Origin: Rhodocollybia butyracea
Lineage: Eukaryota > Basidiomycota > Agaricomycetes > Agaricales > Omphalotaceae
Direction: 5' to 3'
DNA: 64,000 nucleotides
NCBI GenBank assembly: GCA_015501585.1
Contig: JADNRY010000130.1
Location: 109,336 to 173,335 of the forward strand
This document shows, piece by piece, positions 1-11,399 of this stretch; the first letter of the stretch is position 1, and every line of letters starts with the position of its first letter. The position numbers and the translations under genes were made by a program. Under the pieces are notes generated by a model, which saw only the letters and a program-made list of their open reading frames with translations, did no database searches and was not told the DNA's origin.

Positions 1-165
1 TTACTTGTGCTAACAAAGTCTGAAGCTATAGCCTGTGTACTTTGTTAGGTATTTATTAATACAGAGTGTGCTCTTATCTCTGAATGATAGCTTATTGTAT
101 ACTTTGTGAGCTCTTACAGTTTTTTCTGGGACTCAGCTGGTGCTTCTGTGCCTCGAGGCAGAGAA
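1..165. other. Unassigned sequence at window edge
   Basis: AT-rich sequence with no recognisable gene. It precedes the point where similarity to the gypsy LTR copy at 33830 begins. It is either a replaced or truncated portion of that LTR or older flanking DNA. Nothing further can be supported. Confidence 0.3.
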
Positions 166-411
166 GTTTGAAAAAATTTGGACATCAGATGGAAGCATCC
201 TATGGATAGGACCAACACTCACAAACAAAGACTTCAAAGGAACCTTGTAGTATTCGGCAATACATTGGGATTGTACAATAAGATGATCAAGGTGAGAGTA
301 AAAGAAGAAGAGAAGAAGCAAAAGTCAGAGTGTAGCTTTAAATATGTATGTATTTAGAGTAATAACGTGACTAGCATGTGATTGTCAAGTAATCGCGCTA
401 ACGTGTTTACA
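166..411 (-). repeat. Gypsy 3' LTR, partial
   Basis: This is a direct repeat of about 33830-34060. Both copies share the TCCTATGGATAGGA segment, the AGAGTGTAGCTTTAAATATG segment and the end GTGTTTACA. Read on the minus strand the LTR starts TGTAAACACG. Similarity stops near 166, so the copy is truncated or its remainder is replaced. The 412-538 stretch next to it is AT- and purine-rich non-coding sequence of the element. Confidence 0.65.
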
Positions 412-538
412 TCCCTACCCAACTAAAAGCATTATATATATAGGAAGGGGAGAAGAAGAAATGAAAGGGAAAAAAGGGAAGGAATGATTAAAAAAAAGGC
501 ATGAAGCAAAAGCATGAGTTAAACAAAATGAGTGCAGC

Positions 539-690
539 TGTAAGAACCCTGACTCTTAATGCCTCAGACCATGAGCAAGATCTCATTCTATTAGAGAAAT
601 AGACCAAAACGAGTAGGTGGTACAAGGATAAGAGTGAACTAATTATGTAATATCGGCGCTAACGGCAATGAACATGCCGTAGGCGTTACA
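539..690 (-). repeat. Solo LTR of the 152-bp-LTR element family
   Basis: This 152-bp sequence starts TGTAAGAACCC and ends GGCGTTACA. It is nearly identical to the LTRs at 11400-11551 and 15097-15246. Perfect 5-bp direct repeats GCAGC flank it at 534-538 and 691-695, as expected for an LTR left by recombination between the two ends of a full element. It lies just downstream of the gypsy pol stop codon. Confidence 0.85.
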
Positions 691-699
691 GCAGCACAC

Positions 700-1381
700 T
701 CAGTCAACCAAATCAAAGAGCTTATCAGGGCCATCACCACCATGTTGTATCCACTCATCAAGGCAGGAGCAATCCTTCAACAGAGTGTAAGAGATCCAGC
801 AATCTTCACTGGGTGCTTGACTGACCAAGCGGATTAAGAACTGCCAACTGCATTCGCGGCGGTGCGAATCCAGTACACAGTCAATCTCATGTTCAGGGAA
901 CCCATTCACAATAGTAGGATCAGGGCAAACAAGTTCACGACCAGGAAACAGAACAGGGTCATTAGGGACAAAACATTTCAACTGGTCCACATAGAAGGAG
1001 GGGAAAGCACCAGGTTGATTGGGCATGTCAAGTGTGTAGTGAGAGGTCTCGGAATAGGCCTTGATAATTTCGTATGGCCCATCAAACCGTGGAAAGAATT
1101 TTGTAACATGCTTTTTGCCAGTTTTCTTGAAAATGTCTTGACGATTCCAAGTTGAAAGTAAGACAAGATCACCAACCTCAAATAACTTGCAAGGCCCATG
1201 GAACTTGTCAGCATGATAAGCCTGCACAACCTTTGCCAAAGTAAGATTATCCTTAGCCTCAAGTTCAATTAGATTCATCTGGGCAAGGAAGTCCCAAGCA
1301 TCGGCCTCATTGCAAGACAGGTCAGATTTCTCAATGGATTTATCCGTCACTAAATGAGGCAGAACTCTCAGTGCATGGCCG
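700..1381 (-). pseudogene. Gypsy integrase C-terminus with chromodomain (fragment)
   Basis: An open frame of about 216 residues ends at 700. Its first half matches the region after the gypsy integrase core (FEVGDLVLLST motif, residues about 58-68, then a beta-barrel-like stretch ending in VDQLKCF). Its last 60 residues resemble a chromodomain: EIDCVLDSHRR, then WQFLIRL, then SYTLLKDCSCLDEW. Chromodomains of this class target integration to modified histones. The upstream joining sequence is cut by the solo LTR at 1382. No intact start exists, and the fragment depends on the integrase core at 2252-2890 for meaning. Confidence 0.75.
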
Positions 1382-2251
1382 TGTCACAGATGGAACATGG
1401 ATAGTGTAAGGATCTAGGCGGAATCCTTTGAGCCCGGGTTACAAACCTGGAAACCAAAGTGCGGATACGCTCCGTACTGCCGTCGTTCAGCCGAACTGGG
1501 AAAGTTGGTTTGAGATGTGAAAGGATGTGAGTGTAGAGCAGTTCCAAAGTGCCTATGGGATGTAAGACTCGTGTTGGGATTGTCCAAGGGACTAATGCCA
1601 TAAGGACGGCAGGTCCGTACAGGCGATATAATGAACTCGGCGAGTAAGCCTAAGGGTAGATGAGTTTCCGACTCGAAGGGTAGGACCCACTAAGTGCAAG
1701 CGGCTTTGATAGCGATATGAGCGGAAGCGGAAGGTCAAGCGGTAGCTGACCTGATGCGGCGCAAACAGAGCAGAACCAAATAGATGATAGTAGATTGCAG
1801 AGGTTGTGAAAACGATGGAGTGAAGAAACAGAGTTAAAGAAACAGATAAAGCGAGAAACCAGAACACACAAGAGCACACGAGTCAAGGGGTTAAGCAATA
1901 TTTCCAATCTACTGTACTTGACATGGTACGGAACTATATAAAGGGTACTCGAGGACCGGAGTAGCAATAGGTAATAATCTGAGAGTAGAAAAGACAAGAA
2001 TAGCCAAAAGAAGTACAAGGGATGAAAGACAACAATGAACATAAGTGGAAGCGGCGGGATGAGCATAAAGCATATGTATGATTGTAAGAATGATGGAGAA
2101 TGGATCGACGGGATCATAGAAAGTGTACAGTGAAGGAAAAAGTAAAACGGAAGCAAAGTGGAAGTGTATCGGAACCGGAAATGCGGCGGAAGTGGGTTAT
2201 GTAATGGTAAGCAGGAAACGTCGGCAGTCTGTATATGCCTAGGGCATGACA
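1382..2251 (-). repeat. Solo LTR, about 870 bp, inside the gypsy integrase gene
   Basis: Read on the minus strand it begins TGTCATGCCC and ends CTGTGACA, giving the TG...CA ends of an LTR. A TATA-like TTATATAG lies near 1935. It interrupts the gypsy polyprotein between the integrase core and the chromodomain part. I see no matching 5-bp target duplication on the two sides, so the original insertion may have been rearranged. The long frame across it (about 1650-2156) is low-complexity and not credible as a gene. No second copy of this LTR occurs in the window. Confidence 0.6.
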
Positions 2252-2890
2252 GATAGGTCTGTTGTAGCCACCAAGGAATTCATCAAATCAAACTGAATTT
2301 TTGGGAGCCATTTTGACCACCCCTTTTGGTTGCACTCTAGCTACATAGAAACGGATGCATTGGTTAACTGTTTTATTAATACATTCACTGCTTCCATCTG
2401 TTTCAGGATGAAAGGAGGTGGACATCTTCTGTTTGATGTTGGCCAGCTTACACAGAGCCTTCCAGAAAGCAGATACAAAAAGTTTGTCATGGTCAGATAC
2501 CACATCAAGAGGGAGACTGTTATCACAATACCAATGGTCAAAGAAGAGTTGAGCAAAATCCTTAGCCATAATATCCACTCGAGTGGGTACAATTTTAATG
2601 TCAGAATTCATGTGGTCAGTCATGGTTACAATGCAGTCAAAACCATTATCCTCAGGTATAGGACCAATGAAATCAACAGCAACACTATCACAGCGAGAAT
2701 CCGGAACTGGTAAAGGGTGGAGTGGGCCTTTTGGATTTTTCCCAGTGTGTCCCTTGTTGCGTTGGCAGTCTTTGCGGCCTGGGGCATAAGATTTATACAA
2801 GCCTTTATGCATACAGGGCCGAAAGTATGAACCCGCTAGTAGGGCATAAGACTTATCAGCACTGAAATGGCTGCAAGTATCATGGGCCAA
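2252..2890 (-). pseudogene. Gypsy integrase core (zinc finger and catalytic domain)
   Basis: The frame of about 200 residues starts inside the H2C2 zinc-binding region (residues about 4-50, HDTCSHF ... CQRNKGHTGK). It runs into the DDE catalytic core: the first Asp in SVAVDFIGP, the second in VVSDHDKLF, and the Glu in FHPETDGSSECIN. All three catalytic residues are present. Integrase inserts the cDNA into the genome. The frame shifts near its 3' end, where the solo LTR follows. It sits in normal order after RNase H and before the chromodomain. Confidence 0.8.
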
Positions 2891-3973
2891 ATGATATAGC
2901 TCCTCACGGAGTGAACCAAAATTGGGAATGTAGAGACGTCCATCAACATATCAGAGGCCATTTATGTTCTCAATTCCAGGGACAAGGTTACCACCATTTT
3001 CAAGCTTGTGTACAAAAGGATCATTGACATAACCTTGTTTCAAGCTCTGCAGAAAGGACAAATCTGCAGATATGGATAGAACTGATGCACAGGTGAAAGG
3101 GTTGTTTTTCCATTGCTCAACTGTTTCAAATTCAACATCCAAACCAGGAGGTCCACCATCAAATTGGCTTTCAGCATCTGAAAGTAGGCAACCACAAGGA
3201 ATGCGGCTCAAGGCATCAGCAGCACAATTATCTTTGCCACATATATAAGCCACTTCAAGTTCAAACTGACTTGGACTGAGTTCCTCTTGCCAGCAAAGCT
3301 ATTGGCAACTCAAGTCTTTCTGACCATCAAAGTTTACAAATGTACAGTGATCAGTTAGGACATGGACATGCATGCCCAAACAGTTAGCATGCTACTTCCA
3401 TAGTAAGCCTACAATAGCAAGAAGATCTTTTTCATGAACTGGGTAATGAAGCTTAGGACTGGAGAACTGAGCAGAATCAAAGGCAACGGGGCAAGCAGAA
3501 TCCAGGTTAGGACCCCACATAAGAACTGTAGCATGACAAGAGTCGCTTGCGTCAGTCACCAGAAAAATTTTATTATCACCGGGGTTGTCATGGTCAATAG
3601 TACTCAGCACCTTCCTACTGGAAACAAGTGCTTTTATAGAGACAAAGGCATGTTCATATTCCACTGTCCAAAGTGGAAAGTCTTTATTGTATTCACGTTT
3701 TGTCAAAGGTGTAAGCACGTGTGTGAACTCAGCTAGATCAAGTTCTAAGTATCCTGCAATGAAGCGCACCATGCCTAAAAAACGACACACTTCTGAAGTA
3801 GATGTTGGAGTAGGAAAATTCAGAATAGATTCACATTTTGAATCCTGTGCATGGATGCCATCTGCAGAGATGTGGTGACCGAGAAAATCTAAGGAAAGCT
3901 GGTAGAACAAGCATTTCTTAGGATTACAGAACAGTTTGTCTGCTCTGAGTGCATAAAGCACAAGGCGGACATG
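2891..3973 (-). pseudogene. Gypsy RT connection / RNase H region
   Basis: Two open pieces cover this stretch. The first (about 3392-3973) has the thumb/connection motif LDFLGHHIS and then RNase H (VTDASDSC, PVHEKDLLAIV), which degrades RNA in the RNA-DNA hybrid. The second (2951-3253) ends RNase H and enters the linker (VAYICGKDN-like, AADALSRIP). At least one stop or frameshift near 3260-3390 separates them. The piece follows the palm domain after a 170-bp insertion at 3974-4143. Confidence 0.8.
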
Positions 3974-4143
3974 ACAATGGAGTAGGGTACTCCAGTCGGA
4001 CCTGCCCTTAGTCAATCACGTGGTATCATCTCGTAGTAGATCCATTGTCATTAGTAGATCTCAGGTCATACAGTCATGTTCTAGTCACTACGAGCCCAGT
4101 TCCCACTCGCTGTATCCTCAGCGGACCACTCTGGCCCACTCCA
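3974..4143. repeat. 170-bp insertion splitting the gypsy RT
   Basis: Removing this segment joins two RT pieces in frame (EEEHAR to HVRLVLYALR). Its ends are inverted, TGGAGTAGG on the left and CCCACTCCA on the right. Possible 4-bp target copies are ACAA before it and ACGA after it, one transition apart. It has no coding sequence and looks like a very small MITE. The exact boundaries are inferred from the reading frame. Confidence 0.5.
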
Positions 4144-4773
4144 ACGAGCATGTTCTTCCTCAGAAGAAGACCAGATAATGATATCATCAATATAAATGTG
4201 GCAGAATTTTCCAATGTAAGGGTGCAGAGCCTGGGTAACATGTTGTTGTTGAACAGCTGGGGCATTACGAGGGCCCTGAGGCATGACCAACCACTCATAT
4301 TGGCCTAGGGGGGTCTGGACTGAAACTAAAGGAACTGAATCCGGATCCATTTTGCACTGAAAGAATGAGTCAGTCATATCCATCTTGCCAAAAATCTTTC
4401 CTTTGGCACAATTGGCCAGGATTGTATCAATCCTAGGTAAAGGATGACAATCTGGGACAGTGTTTGCATTTAATTTATGGAAATCATTGACCCAATGAGG
4501 AAATGCTGTGCGGTCTGCTTTTGGAACTAGGAAAGCCGGGGAAGAGAACTGTGAGGATGAGGGACAGATACAGCCAGTCTCCAGGTGGCGCTGAATAAGC
4601 GTAGACCAAGCTTCCTTATATTTTCGAGGAGAAGCATTTCCATTTGATTGAATAAGATGGTTTTGGTTTGCTTCCTTGAGTTTGATGCTGCATGTGATAT
4701 CTGAAGCCAATTCATCTATATGCGGAATAGGACCAAAAACATCTGAAACTTTCAATGTGAGCACAGACAGCAC
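4144..4773 (-). pseudogene. Gypsy reverse transcriptase, fingers and palm
   Basis: About 210 residues of reverse transcriptase. Motifs in order are FLVPKADRT, VNDFHKLNANTVPDCHPLP, GKIFGKMDMTDSFFQ (first catalytic Asp), YEWLVMPQGPRNAPA and the catalytic box CHIYIDDIIIWSS (YIDD). It copies the element RNA into DNA. The usual GLKNAPATFQ is diverged here. The C-terminal continuation lies beyond the 170-bp insertion. Upstream it abuts the protease region at about 4790 with a frame change. Confidence 0.85.
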
Positions 4774-5710
4774 CTACAACGTCTACAGGTTTCACGGGTC
4801 AGAATGGCATAACTCAGGGTGTTTATCAAAGTATCGCCCAAGTTCCAGAAGACAGTACTTCATTGATTGGAGGGGACATTTATGAGAAAGAGAGCAACAA
4901 AGTTTGGGAGAAATAGAGTGAACAGGGTTAAGAGAAGCAACATAAGTATTTGGATTAAGAAGATCAAAACCAGACTTTTTATCAGTTACAGTGCAGGCCT
5001 CATAGTTGATAACAAGTGAATTGTGAGTTAGAAAAGGTAAGCCGAAAATAATAGGAGAACAGAGAGATGGAAGGACAAGAGCACAGATGGAATGTGAAGA
5101 CCAGGCCAAGGAAGGATCATCAGCAGAAAGTTTACAATATTCAGTAGCTTGGAAAATTTGTGGTACACTGTTTGAGATAGCAAGGGACATTTCCTGGGGT
5201 ACAGGCATAGTGTGAAGCCTTAAGCCTAACAAATGAACCAAGTCAGCATGAATTAATACAAAAGGACAACCGTCATCAGGCAAGGCATCAATCACAACAG
5301 GCTCAGCCAAATTAGTGCCATTCAAGGAACATTTCCACTTCATATGGGGTAAGGAAAAGGGCATAGGACTCACTTCAGGATCGGCAGATTTGGTACTTGG
5401 ACCTGTGTCAGCCGTGACAACAGGAGCCCAAGTGACAGGGTGCAATCTGGGACAGCAGCGGCATTGGCGCACAAGAGGGAGTGTTGGACATGACACGATG
5501 AGGGGCAGGTGAACAAGAACGAGAGCGGGAGATGGAACGAACATGGCAAGGACAAGGACATTGAACTGGGGAAGGCAAATATTCCTCCGAGCTCAAATCA
5601 TTTCCATAGTTATCAGCCCAGTGCTGACCCAGGCCATCGGGCTGTTGCTGGCAAACCAAAGCAACGGGTCAACCACGAGGAGCAGCAAGGACCACCCTAT
5701 GCTCTACCAA
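4774..5710 (-). pseudogene. Gypsy protease and end of gag
   Basis: The open frame at 4792-5544 holds an aspartic-protease-like region: VVIDALPDDG (active-site Asp in a D-D-G variant), FVLIHADLVHLLGLRL, and further on IIFGLPFLTHNSLVINY. This is typical of the clan AA proteases of fungal gypsy elements, which cleave the polyprotein. Residues upstream are low-complexity (SRSRSCSP) and probably the tail of gag. The sequence is cut at 5711 by the Fb1 foldback element. Gag resumes beyond the far end of Fb1 at 30175. Confidence 0.65.
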
Positions 5711-6342
5711 TAATGCAATGTAGGGTGGATGTGGCCATAGCCTGCATTACAATTTAGGGTGGTCCCAGGCATAACAGCAAAGTGAGCTCACATTGCAATG
5801 TGGCATATGTCACAGCCAGGCTTGTGCAAAATTACTAGATTAGGGAATTTTTTGCTCTGTGTAACATAGAGCTGGGTTTGCATGTCACATCACATCTGTT
5901 TTAGATAAATTTGGAAATAAAAAAGTCGCCATATTGAGCTATAGCTAAAGCGGCAGTGCCGGTGCAGATTGATCCGGTCATGTGACCGGTGGATTGCAGT
6001 TTTGGACAGCTTCGAAAAAATCAGTGATTTATGGGCCCATTTTGGACATTTCTGGAGTGGTAGCAAGCCCAAAAAAGGCTATGGACAATGTATTAATATT
6101 TGAGCAGTGTACCATGAGTTGAAGTTGGGCTCAGTAATGGCATGAATTCTCAAGGGGTAAGGCTTTAAGTGTATACCTGGGTACTGTAGTATGTTAACTA
6201 CATCTGCAGGTTGTTATACTCGCCATTCTGAGTCCAGGAGGTGGAGGATAGAGTGATCAATGGTTAGTAACCATCAAAAATCGCTTTTTTGGGTGATAAA
6301 ATGCTAATAGTGAGTGCTTAAGTGAAGGTAGGCCCTCAAGGC

Positions 6343-6956
6343 TAGTGATGTGCGGGCTGGGGCCGGGCTCAGGAGCCGCGGCCAAGGCCCACTTAGCCCC
6401 GGCCAGGGCTGACAAAAAATCTGAGCCCAGCCCTACCACAGAGCCAAGGCCGGCCAGGGCTGGGCTGAGGCTCAAGCCGCGGCTCAGCACTCTGTAATTT
6501 ATATTGGCATAGAGCACAAAAAAACTTCATTATGGTGTATATTAGTGACCAATTTGTGAGTAATCCTCTCAGTACTCAACAATATACCAGTCAAACACCC
6601 CACAAACATGCAAATAGAGGTTCATGGGATGGTCCACATAGTGATATCCATTCTATTGAGACTCACTATACACTGCCAATTGTCTATATTAAGCTCATGT
6701 ATGACTGGCGCCGTCAAATTGGCCTAAGACTAGTAAAATGAGAAGAAATATGTCCAATCTGACCTTGAATAATCTCTCAACTAACAAATCATTTGCAGTG
6801 CTGAAGGCCGCGGCTCAAGCCCGGGCCGAAGGCTCAGAAAAATCTCAGCCTGCCTTGAGCCCTCTTGAGCCCTTACCAAGGTCAGGCCAGGCTGGGGCTC
6901 AGTAGGGCCGGGCTCAGAGGGCTCAAAGGCTCCGAGCCCTGGCCCGCACATCACTA
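6343..6956. mobile_element. hAT-like MITE, 614 bp
   Basis: The element begins TAGTGATGTGCGGGC and ends GCCCGCACATCACTA. GC-rich subterminal inverted repeats of about 150-200 bp surround an AT-rich core. Perfect 8-bp duplications CTCAAGGC lie at 6335-6342 and 6957-6964, the hAT superfamily signature. The opposite Fb1 arm has a single GCCTTGAG at 28971-28978 and no insertion, giving the empty site. There is no transposase gene. Confidence 0.92.
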
Positions 6957-7149
6957 CTCAAGGCAATGTAGGTATACTGGAATACATGCTAGACCTTCGT
7001 TCCATGTCCAAGAGTGATTAATATGGTACTAGAAGCGATGGTATGGATTGATTTTTCGATATTTTGCCTAAAAAGTCGATTTTTGAGGAATTAACATGGA
7101 ATAGTGAAGCCTTTAGAGTACCTAGGGCACTGAAAGTGCTCATACATAC

Positions 7150-7665
7150 TGTCAAAACAGCGGTCAGTCAACACAAGGTTGACAGCATACTCACCTGAGA
7201 GTGTAAGGATATTACAGGAGTTGTAAGAGTGCTTGTTGAGAGCAGAACAAGTGTCCAGACGAATAGTAGGATTCTTGGTTATTGTTACAGGAAAATATCT
7301 ACAGTATTTATACTACAGAATATAATAAACCCTATAACAATGTATGAGTCTACTTGAGTTGTACTGCTAAACATAGTGCATATACATGTGCATAATGTAC
7401 CCTAAAAGATGGAGTCCGTATGGTAATTCTATAGGTAATGTTCATAGGTACTGCAAGGCAGCGTACAAGCTATGTATCATAAGACTAATAGCGAATGGCA
7501 TAATTGACTAAATCTATACAAACCTGTTTAGAGGCTGCGTCTAGTGTTTGAGGGTGAGTTTCAACATAGCATATATCGACAGTTCATCAATCGTATAGCA
7601 AGTGCGTCTAGTCGACTCACATTACTGATTAGATACGACTCATAAGTGGTAATCTAGTTTCAACA
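7150..7665 (-). repeat. Copia-1 3' LTR
   Basis: This 516-bp LTR has TGTCAAAAC...TTTCAACA ends. Compared with its partner at 17513, some differences are TG or CA here where the partner has CG, the pattern of CpG decay. Confidence 0.92.
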
Positions 7666-7674
7666 CTCCCCCTT
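7666..7674 (-). promoter_or_regulatory. Copia-1 polypurine tract
   Basis: Read on the minus strand, AAGGGGGAG lies directly against the 3' LTR. This is the place and composition of the plus-strand primer of LTR retrotransposons. Confidence 0.8.
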
Positions 7675-7750
7675 GCTAAGAATTGTAGCTAAGAAGTATA
7701 ATTTTTATCGACTTTAAACGGCATTATAGTTTATAGACATATTGCACAGT

Positions 7751-8714
7751 CTATAGCGAATCAATTAAAGAGAATTCCAAGACTGTTGCAGAATTTCTGA
7801 AATTTGACAAGTGCAAGGTTCTTCGTGAGAAGATCTCCAATGTTATCATCAGTAGGAACATAGAAGAGTTCAATTTCCTTTGATTCAATGCGTTCTCTGA
7901 TGTAATGATATTGTATATCAATATGCTTGGTTCTTCTTTCTTGTACAGGATTAGATCCCAGAAAGATTGATCCTTGATTATCACCACATAAGAGCAATAC
8001 AGCAATAGTAATTCCGATCTCAGAAAAAAGAGACTTGAGCCACATAAGTTGTCTACATGAATCAGATAAAGCCATGTATTCAGCTTCAGTCGATGAAAGA
8101 GCAACTGTTTTCTGTTTGTGAGAAGTCCAGCAGATTGGACCTGTGGCAAGTTTGATAATCATCCCAGTATGGGATTTTCAATCATCTGGACCCGAGCCCA
8201 GTCAGAATCACAATAGGCTAAGAAGCCATGGTCAGATTTACCATCAAAGACAAGTACGTAAGCAGAAGTCCCAATCAAGTAGCGCACAATGTAAAGTGCT
8301 TTGGCCAGGTGGTCTGGGTTTGGATTCACCGAATACTGATAACGGCATAAGCAATATCAGGTTGGGTGCCTAACATTAGATACAATAAAGATCCAATTAC
8401 ACTTTGGAAGCCTTGGCTTAGTTTGGCATCTAAACAACCAGTTTTTGCACGAGGAACCCAGGATAAAGGTACTGGGGTTGGGGTAGCTTTGGCATTAGTC
8501 AGTCCAAAATGTTCTATGACCTTTCAAAGATAAGGTTGTTGGTCAAGTGTTAAGATACATTTGGAACGATCCCATGTAATCCGCATTCCAAGGAACTCAG
8601 TTGGTTCTCCTAGATCACGACATTCCCATAATTTCATAAACTTGTTTTTCTTTTTAAGAACAAGATCTTAGTCCTTGCCAAGAAAGAGTGCGTCATCAAC
8701 ATAGATAATGGCAG
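7751..8714 (-). pseudogene. Copia-1 RT C-terminal part and RNase H
   Basis: The best open piece (7761-8162, about 133 residues) is copia RNase H: GPICWTSHKQKTVALSSTEAEYMALSDSCRQ in outline, then DNQGSI, then RTKHIDIQYHYIRE and the C-terminal IGDLLTKNL. Between 8163 and 8714 the palm domain is present only in broken frames, including a YVDDALFLG box (catalytic Asp pair) near 8690 and a GMRITWDRS-like stretch. Several stops interrupt it. It continues the RT fragment at 8715-9314. Confidence 0.8.
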
Positions 8715-9314
8715 TTACGGTTTTGCCATTTGATTTAAAGACATATACACCAGCATCTGAAGAGCAGCGCTTAAATCCCAATTTTCCCATGGAGGTGTAA
8801 CATTCCATAAGCTAGCTTGTTTCAGTCCATATAATGCACAATGTAACTGCCATACTTTTGGTGTGCCTTCTTTGATGAAGTCTTTAGGTTGTTCCATGTA
8901 GATCTCTTCATCTAGCTTGCCATATAGAAAAGCCTGTTTGATGTCAAGAGCCTGGATTTCCCAGTCCTCTAATGTGGATAAAGCTAGGAGAGCTTGTACA
9001 GTTTCAAACCGGGCAACCGGTGAGAACAACTCATTATAATCCACACCTTCTACTTGTGAAAAACCTTTTGCTACAAGTCGGGCTTTATAGAGACCCTCAG
9101 ATTTTTTAGTAAAAAACCATTGACAACGGATAGGTTTGCGACCTTTTGGTAGATCAACTACTTCAAAGACATTTTGTTTCTTCAAACCATCGATCTCATC
9201 TTTGCATGCTTGATCCCATTTCTTTCTTTCAGCAGATGGTAAATGATGATATGATGTTGGAGAAATCCAATTATCAGGATTATTCCTAGCGGCTTTGTGT
9301 TTAGCTGGTATCAT
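8715..9314 (-). pseudogene. Copia-1 reverse transcriptase, N-terminal part
   Basis: About 199 residues of RVT_2-type reverse transcriptase. Visible motifs are KWDQACKDEIDGLKKQNVFE, then RCQWFFTKKSEG, KARLVAKGFSQVEGVDY, and ALDIKQAFLYGKLDEEIYM with the first catalytic Asp, ending at ALYGLKQASL. The catalytic DD pair lies in the next, frame-shifted piece. It overlaps the end of the integrase frame by 4 bases, so the polyprotein is shifted here. Confidence 0.85.
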
Positions 9315-10438
9315 TTCACTGTCAAGATCTGTGATAAAAGATGATTCTTCAGAAGTGCTTCCTCTTCTATGTCAGAATCCGGAGTAGCGCCAGGAGGTGG
9401 CAGTGTGACCATATGGTCATCAGGATTCAATGGACGTGGTGGTGGAACTGGTGGCGGAACTTGATCAGGAACTATATTGCAAGCAGGCACAAGTCCACGT
9501 CTAGCATGTCCAAAGCACTCAGCATGTTCTTCACGATCAGCTTGTCGGCCCCAATTGCCAGGCATGGGTATCATGCCAGGGCGCAAGGGTGCACAGCGTT
9601 CTCTAGTGGGGTTCACACATTTCCATGCTTCAATGTCTTTGGGACGGTAGCTGAATGGATTAGGATCAGGAGCAGGTGGTGAAGGGTCTCTTGCTTGAGG
9701 TGGAGGGGTGGGTGATCGAGCTGGTACCGGAGGATTGGGATTTGGAGCATCATCATCACCAGGCAGATCTGGATCTGGGCCAGCTGGTGGGCTGTGCGGT
9801 CCATTATCTGGTTCAGTAAACGGTTGTGGTTGATCTTCCGGGAATTCCGGATCAAATGGAATGTCTGCACTGTTACCATTTGAAGCTTGTGAAGGTTTCA
9901 CAGGCGTGGGGGCAACAGGTATAGCGGGTTTTACTCCAGAATCAGATTCGGATTTGCACCGTGGAAACCATTTCTCATAGAAAGTTGCTTGTGCAGCATG
10001 CACTACAGAGTTATTGCTACGCATGAATAGATATCCTTTGCTTCCTTGGTCATATCCAATGAAAGTCATCACTTCAGAGTGTGGAGATTGTTTATTTTTT
10101 CGCTTGTCAATAGGAATAAAGACATAAGCACCACAGCCAAAGGTTCTGAAGTACGAGACATCAGGTTTCTTTTTGAGAAAACCTTCAATTGGTGTCTTCC
10201 AGTTCAATCAATGGATTGGTGTGTGGTTGTACACATGTACTCCTGTTGAATATGAAAATTGCCACCAGGACTCCGGGCAGCATGCATGGTGTCACATGGC
10301 TTTGGATTTTTCCATGAGTGTACGGTTGATATGTTCTGCTCTACCATTCTGTTGATGAACATAAGGTTCGGACATTTGAATATCAATACCCTCAGACTTG
10401 AGAAAGGAAGTAAATTCCTTTGAGATAAGTTCTCCCCT
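9311..10438 (-). pseudogene. Copia-1 integrase C-terminal region and linker
   Basis: The long frame (9311-10207, about 298 residues) starts with FGCGAYVFIPIDKR and FIGYDQGSKGYLF, the domain that follows the copia integrase core. It then becomes proline-rich (residues about 100-270) before the RT. Upstream (10208-10438) the end of the core is readable with HQQNGRAEH, which holds the catalytic Glu, but stops interrupt it. A TGA directly after the second catalytic Asp (near 10437) separates it from the N-terminal part. The expected codon there is CGA, so a C-to-T change at CpG would explain it. Confidence 0.75.
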
Positions 10439-11399
10439 TCAATCAATGCAGAAACGCACAAGTTTGTGTCCAGTTTGTTTTTCAGCCAAAGATTTGAAAT
10501 CCTTGAAGGCTTGAAATGCTTCTGATTTTTGTCGCAGCATGATCAAAGTAGCATGAGAAGAGCAGTCATCCAGCAGAGTGACCACAAATTTAAATTTATG
10601 ATAAGAGACAGTTGGAATTTCAACCAAGTCTGTGTGAATTAAATCCATAGGATTGGATGCTCGTTTCTCTGACTTAGGATATGCTTTGGAGGCAGCCTTT
10701 CCAAGCGCGCAACCTTTGCATGGGGATTCTTTATCTGGTATCAACAACTTAGGTAGTCCATTGACATTTCCAGGAGCATTGCATAATACGACATCGCCGG
10801 GATGTGCAAAACGGTTATGCCAGGTGTTAAAATCATTAGGAGATGATATCATGCCTATCTCAGATTTCACTACGTTGGCCTTTAGCCAGTGAATATTATC
10901 CCTGTTGTTATTGGGATATAAGGTCATGATGATTGAGTCATCATCCATCTTACGAATAACTGATTTTTCAATGTTAATAGTTGTGTAACAACCTTGTTGA
11001 TTTAATAAACCAACAGATAGAAGTCGGTGTGTGCAATGCGGTTGGTAAAACACTGGGTGTAACTTAGTCGTGAGGATTTTTCCTTTGCCGTTGTCATGCC
11101 TTATGTAGACTGTTCCAGCACCTTCAATAAAGGTTGATGTATGTTCATCAGCAGTCTGGACAGGTATCAGATGTGTGAATTTTTTATAAGACACAAAGTC
11201 TTGTCGATAAGGGGTAAAATATCCAGATGCACCGGAATCAAGCAGCCATTTGTTGAATATCTGACTAAGGTTCTTATTTGCACCATGCACATCATTAGAA
11301 ACCATTTTATTTAATTTACCCTCACTAGGAGGTACAGAGTTCAAGAAGTGTGGAGAATGTGATACATAAGGTCCATTTGGACCATTCGATATTCCAGCC
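10439..11399 (-). pseudogene. Copia-1 protease, zinc domain and start of integrase
   Basis: The frame of about 301 residues begins with the retropepsin site WLLDSGASGYFTP (residues about 33-45), which cuts the polyprotein. The gag-pre-integrase zinc region follows (TWHNRFAH ... CKGCALGKA), then the integrase core with the first catalytic Asp in LIHTDLVEIP. It ends at FCID with a stop just after the second catalytic Asp. Upstream it is cut at 11399 by the small LTR element. Joining across that element restores the gag-protease reading (NNMAG then ISNGPNG). Confidence 0.85.

Noticed and set aside
1592..2156. Overlapping minus-strand frames of 95 and 168 codons
   Set aside because: They lie inside the 870-bp solo LTR, are low-complexity and hydrophobic by base composition, and match no domain I recognise.
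5890..6072. 60-codon frame repeated at 29813-29995
   Set aside because: It is conserved only because it lies in the inverted arms of Fb1. It has no domain and the arms are non-coding elsewhere.
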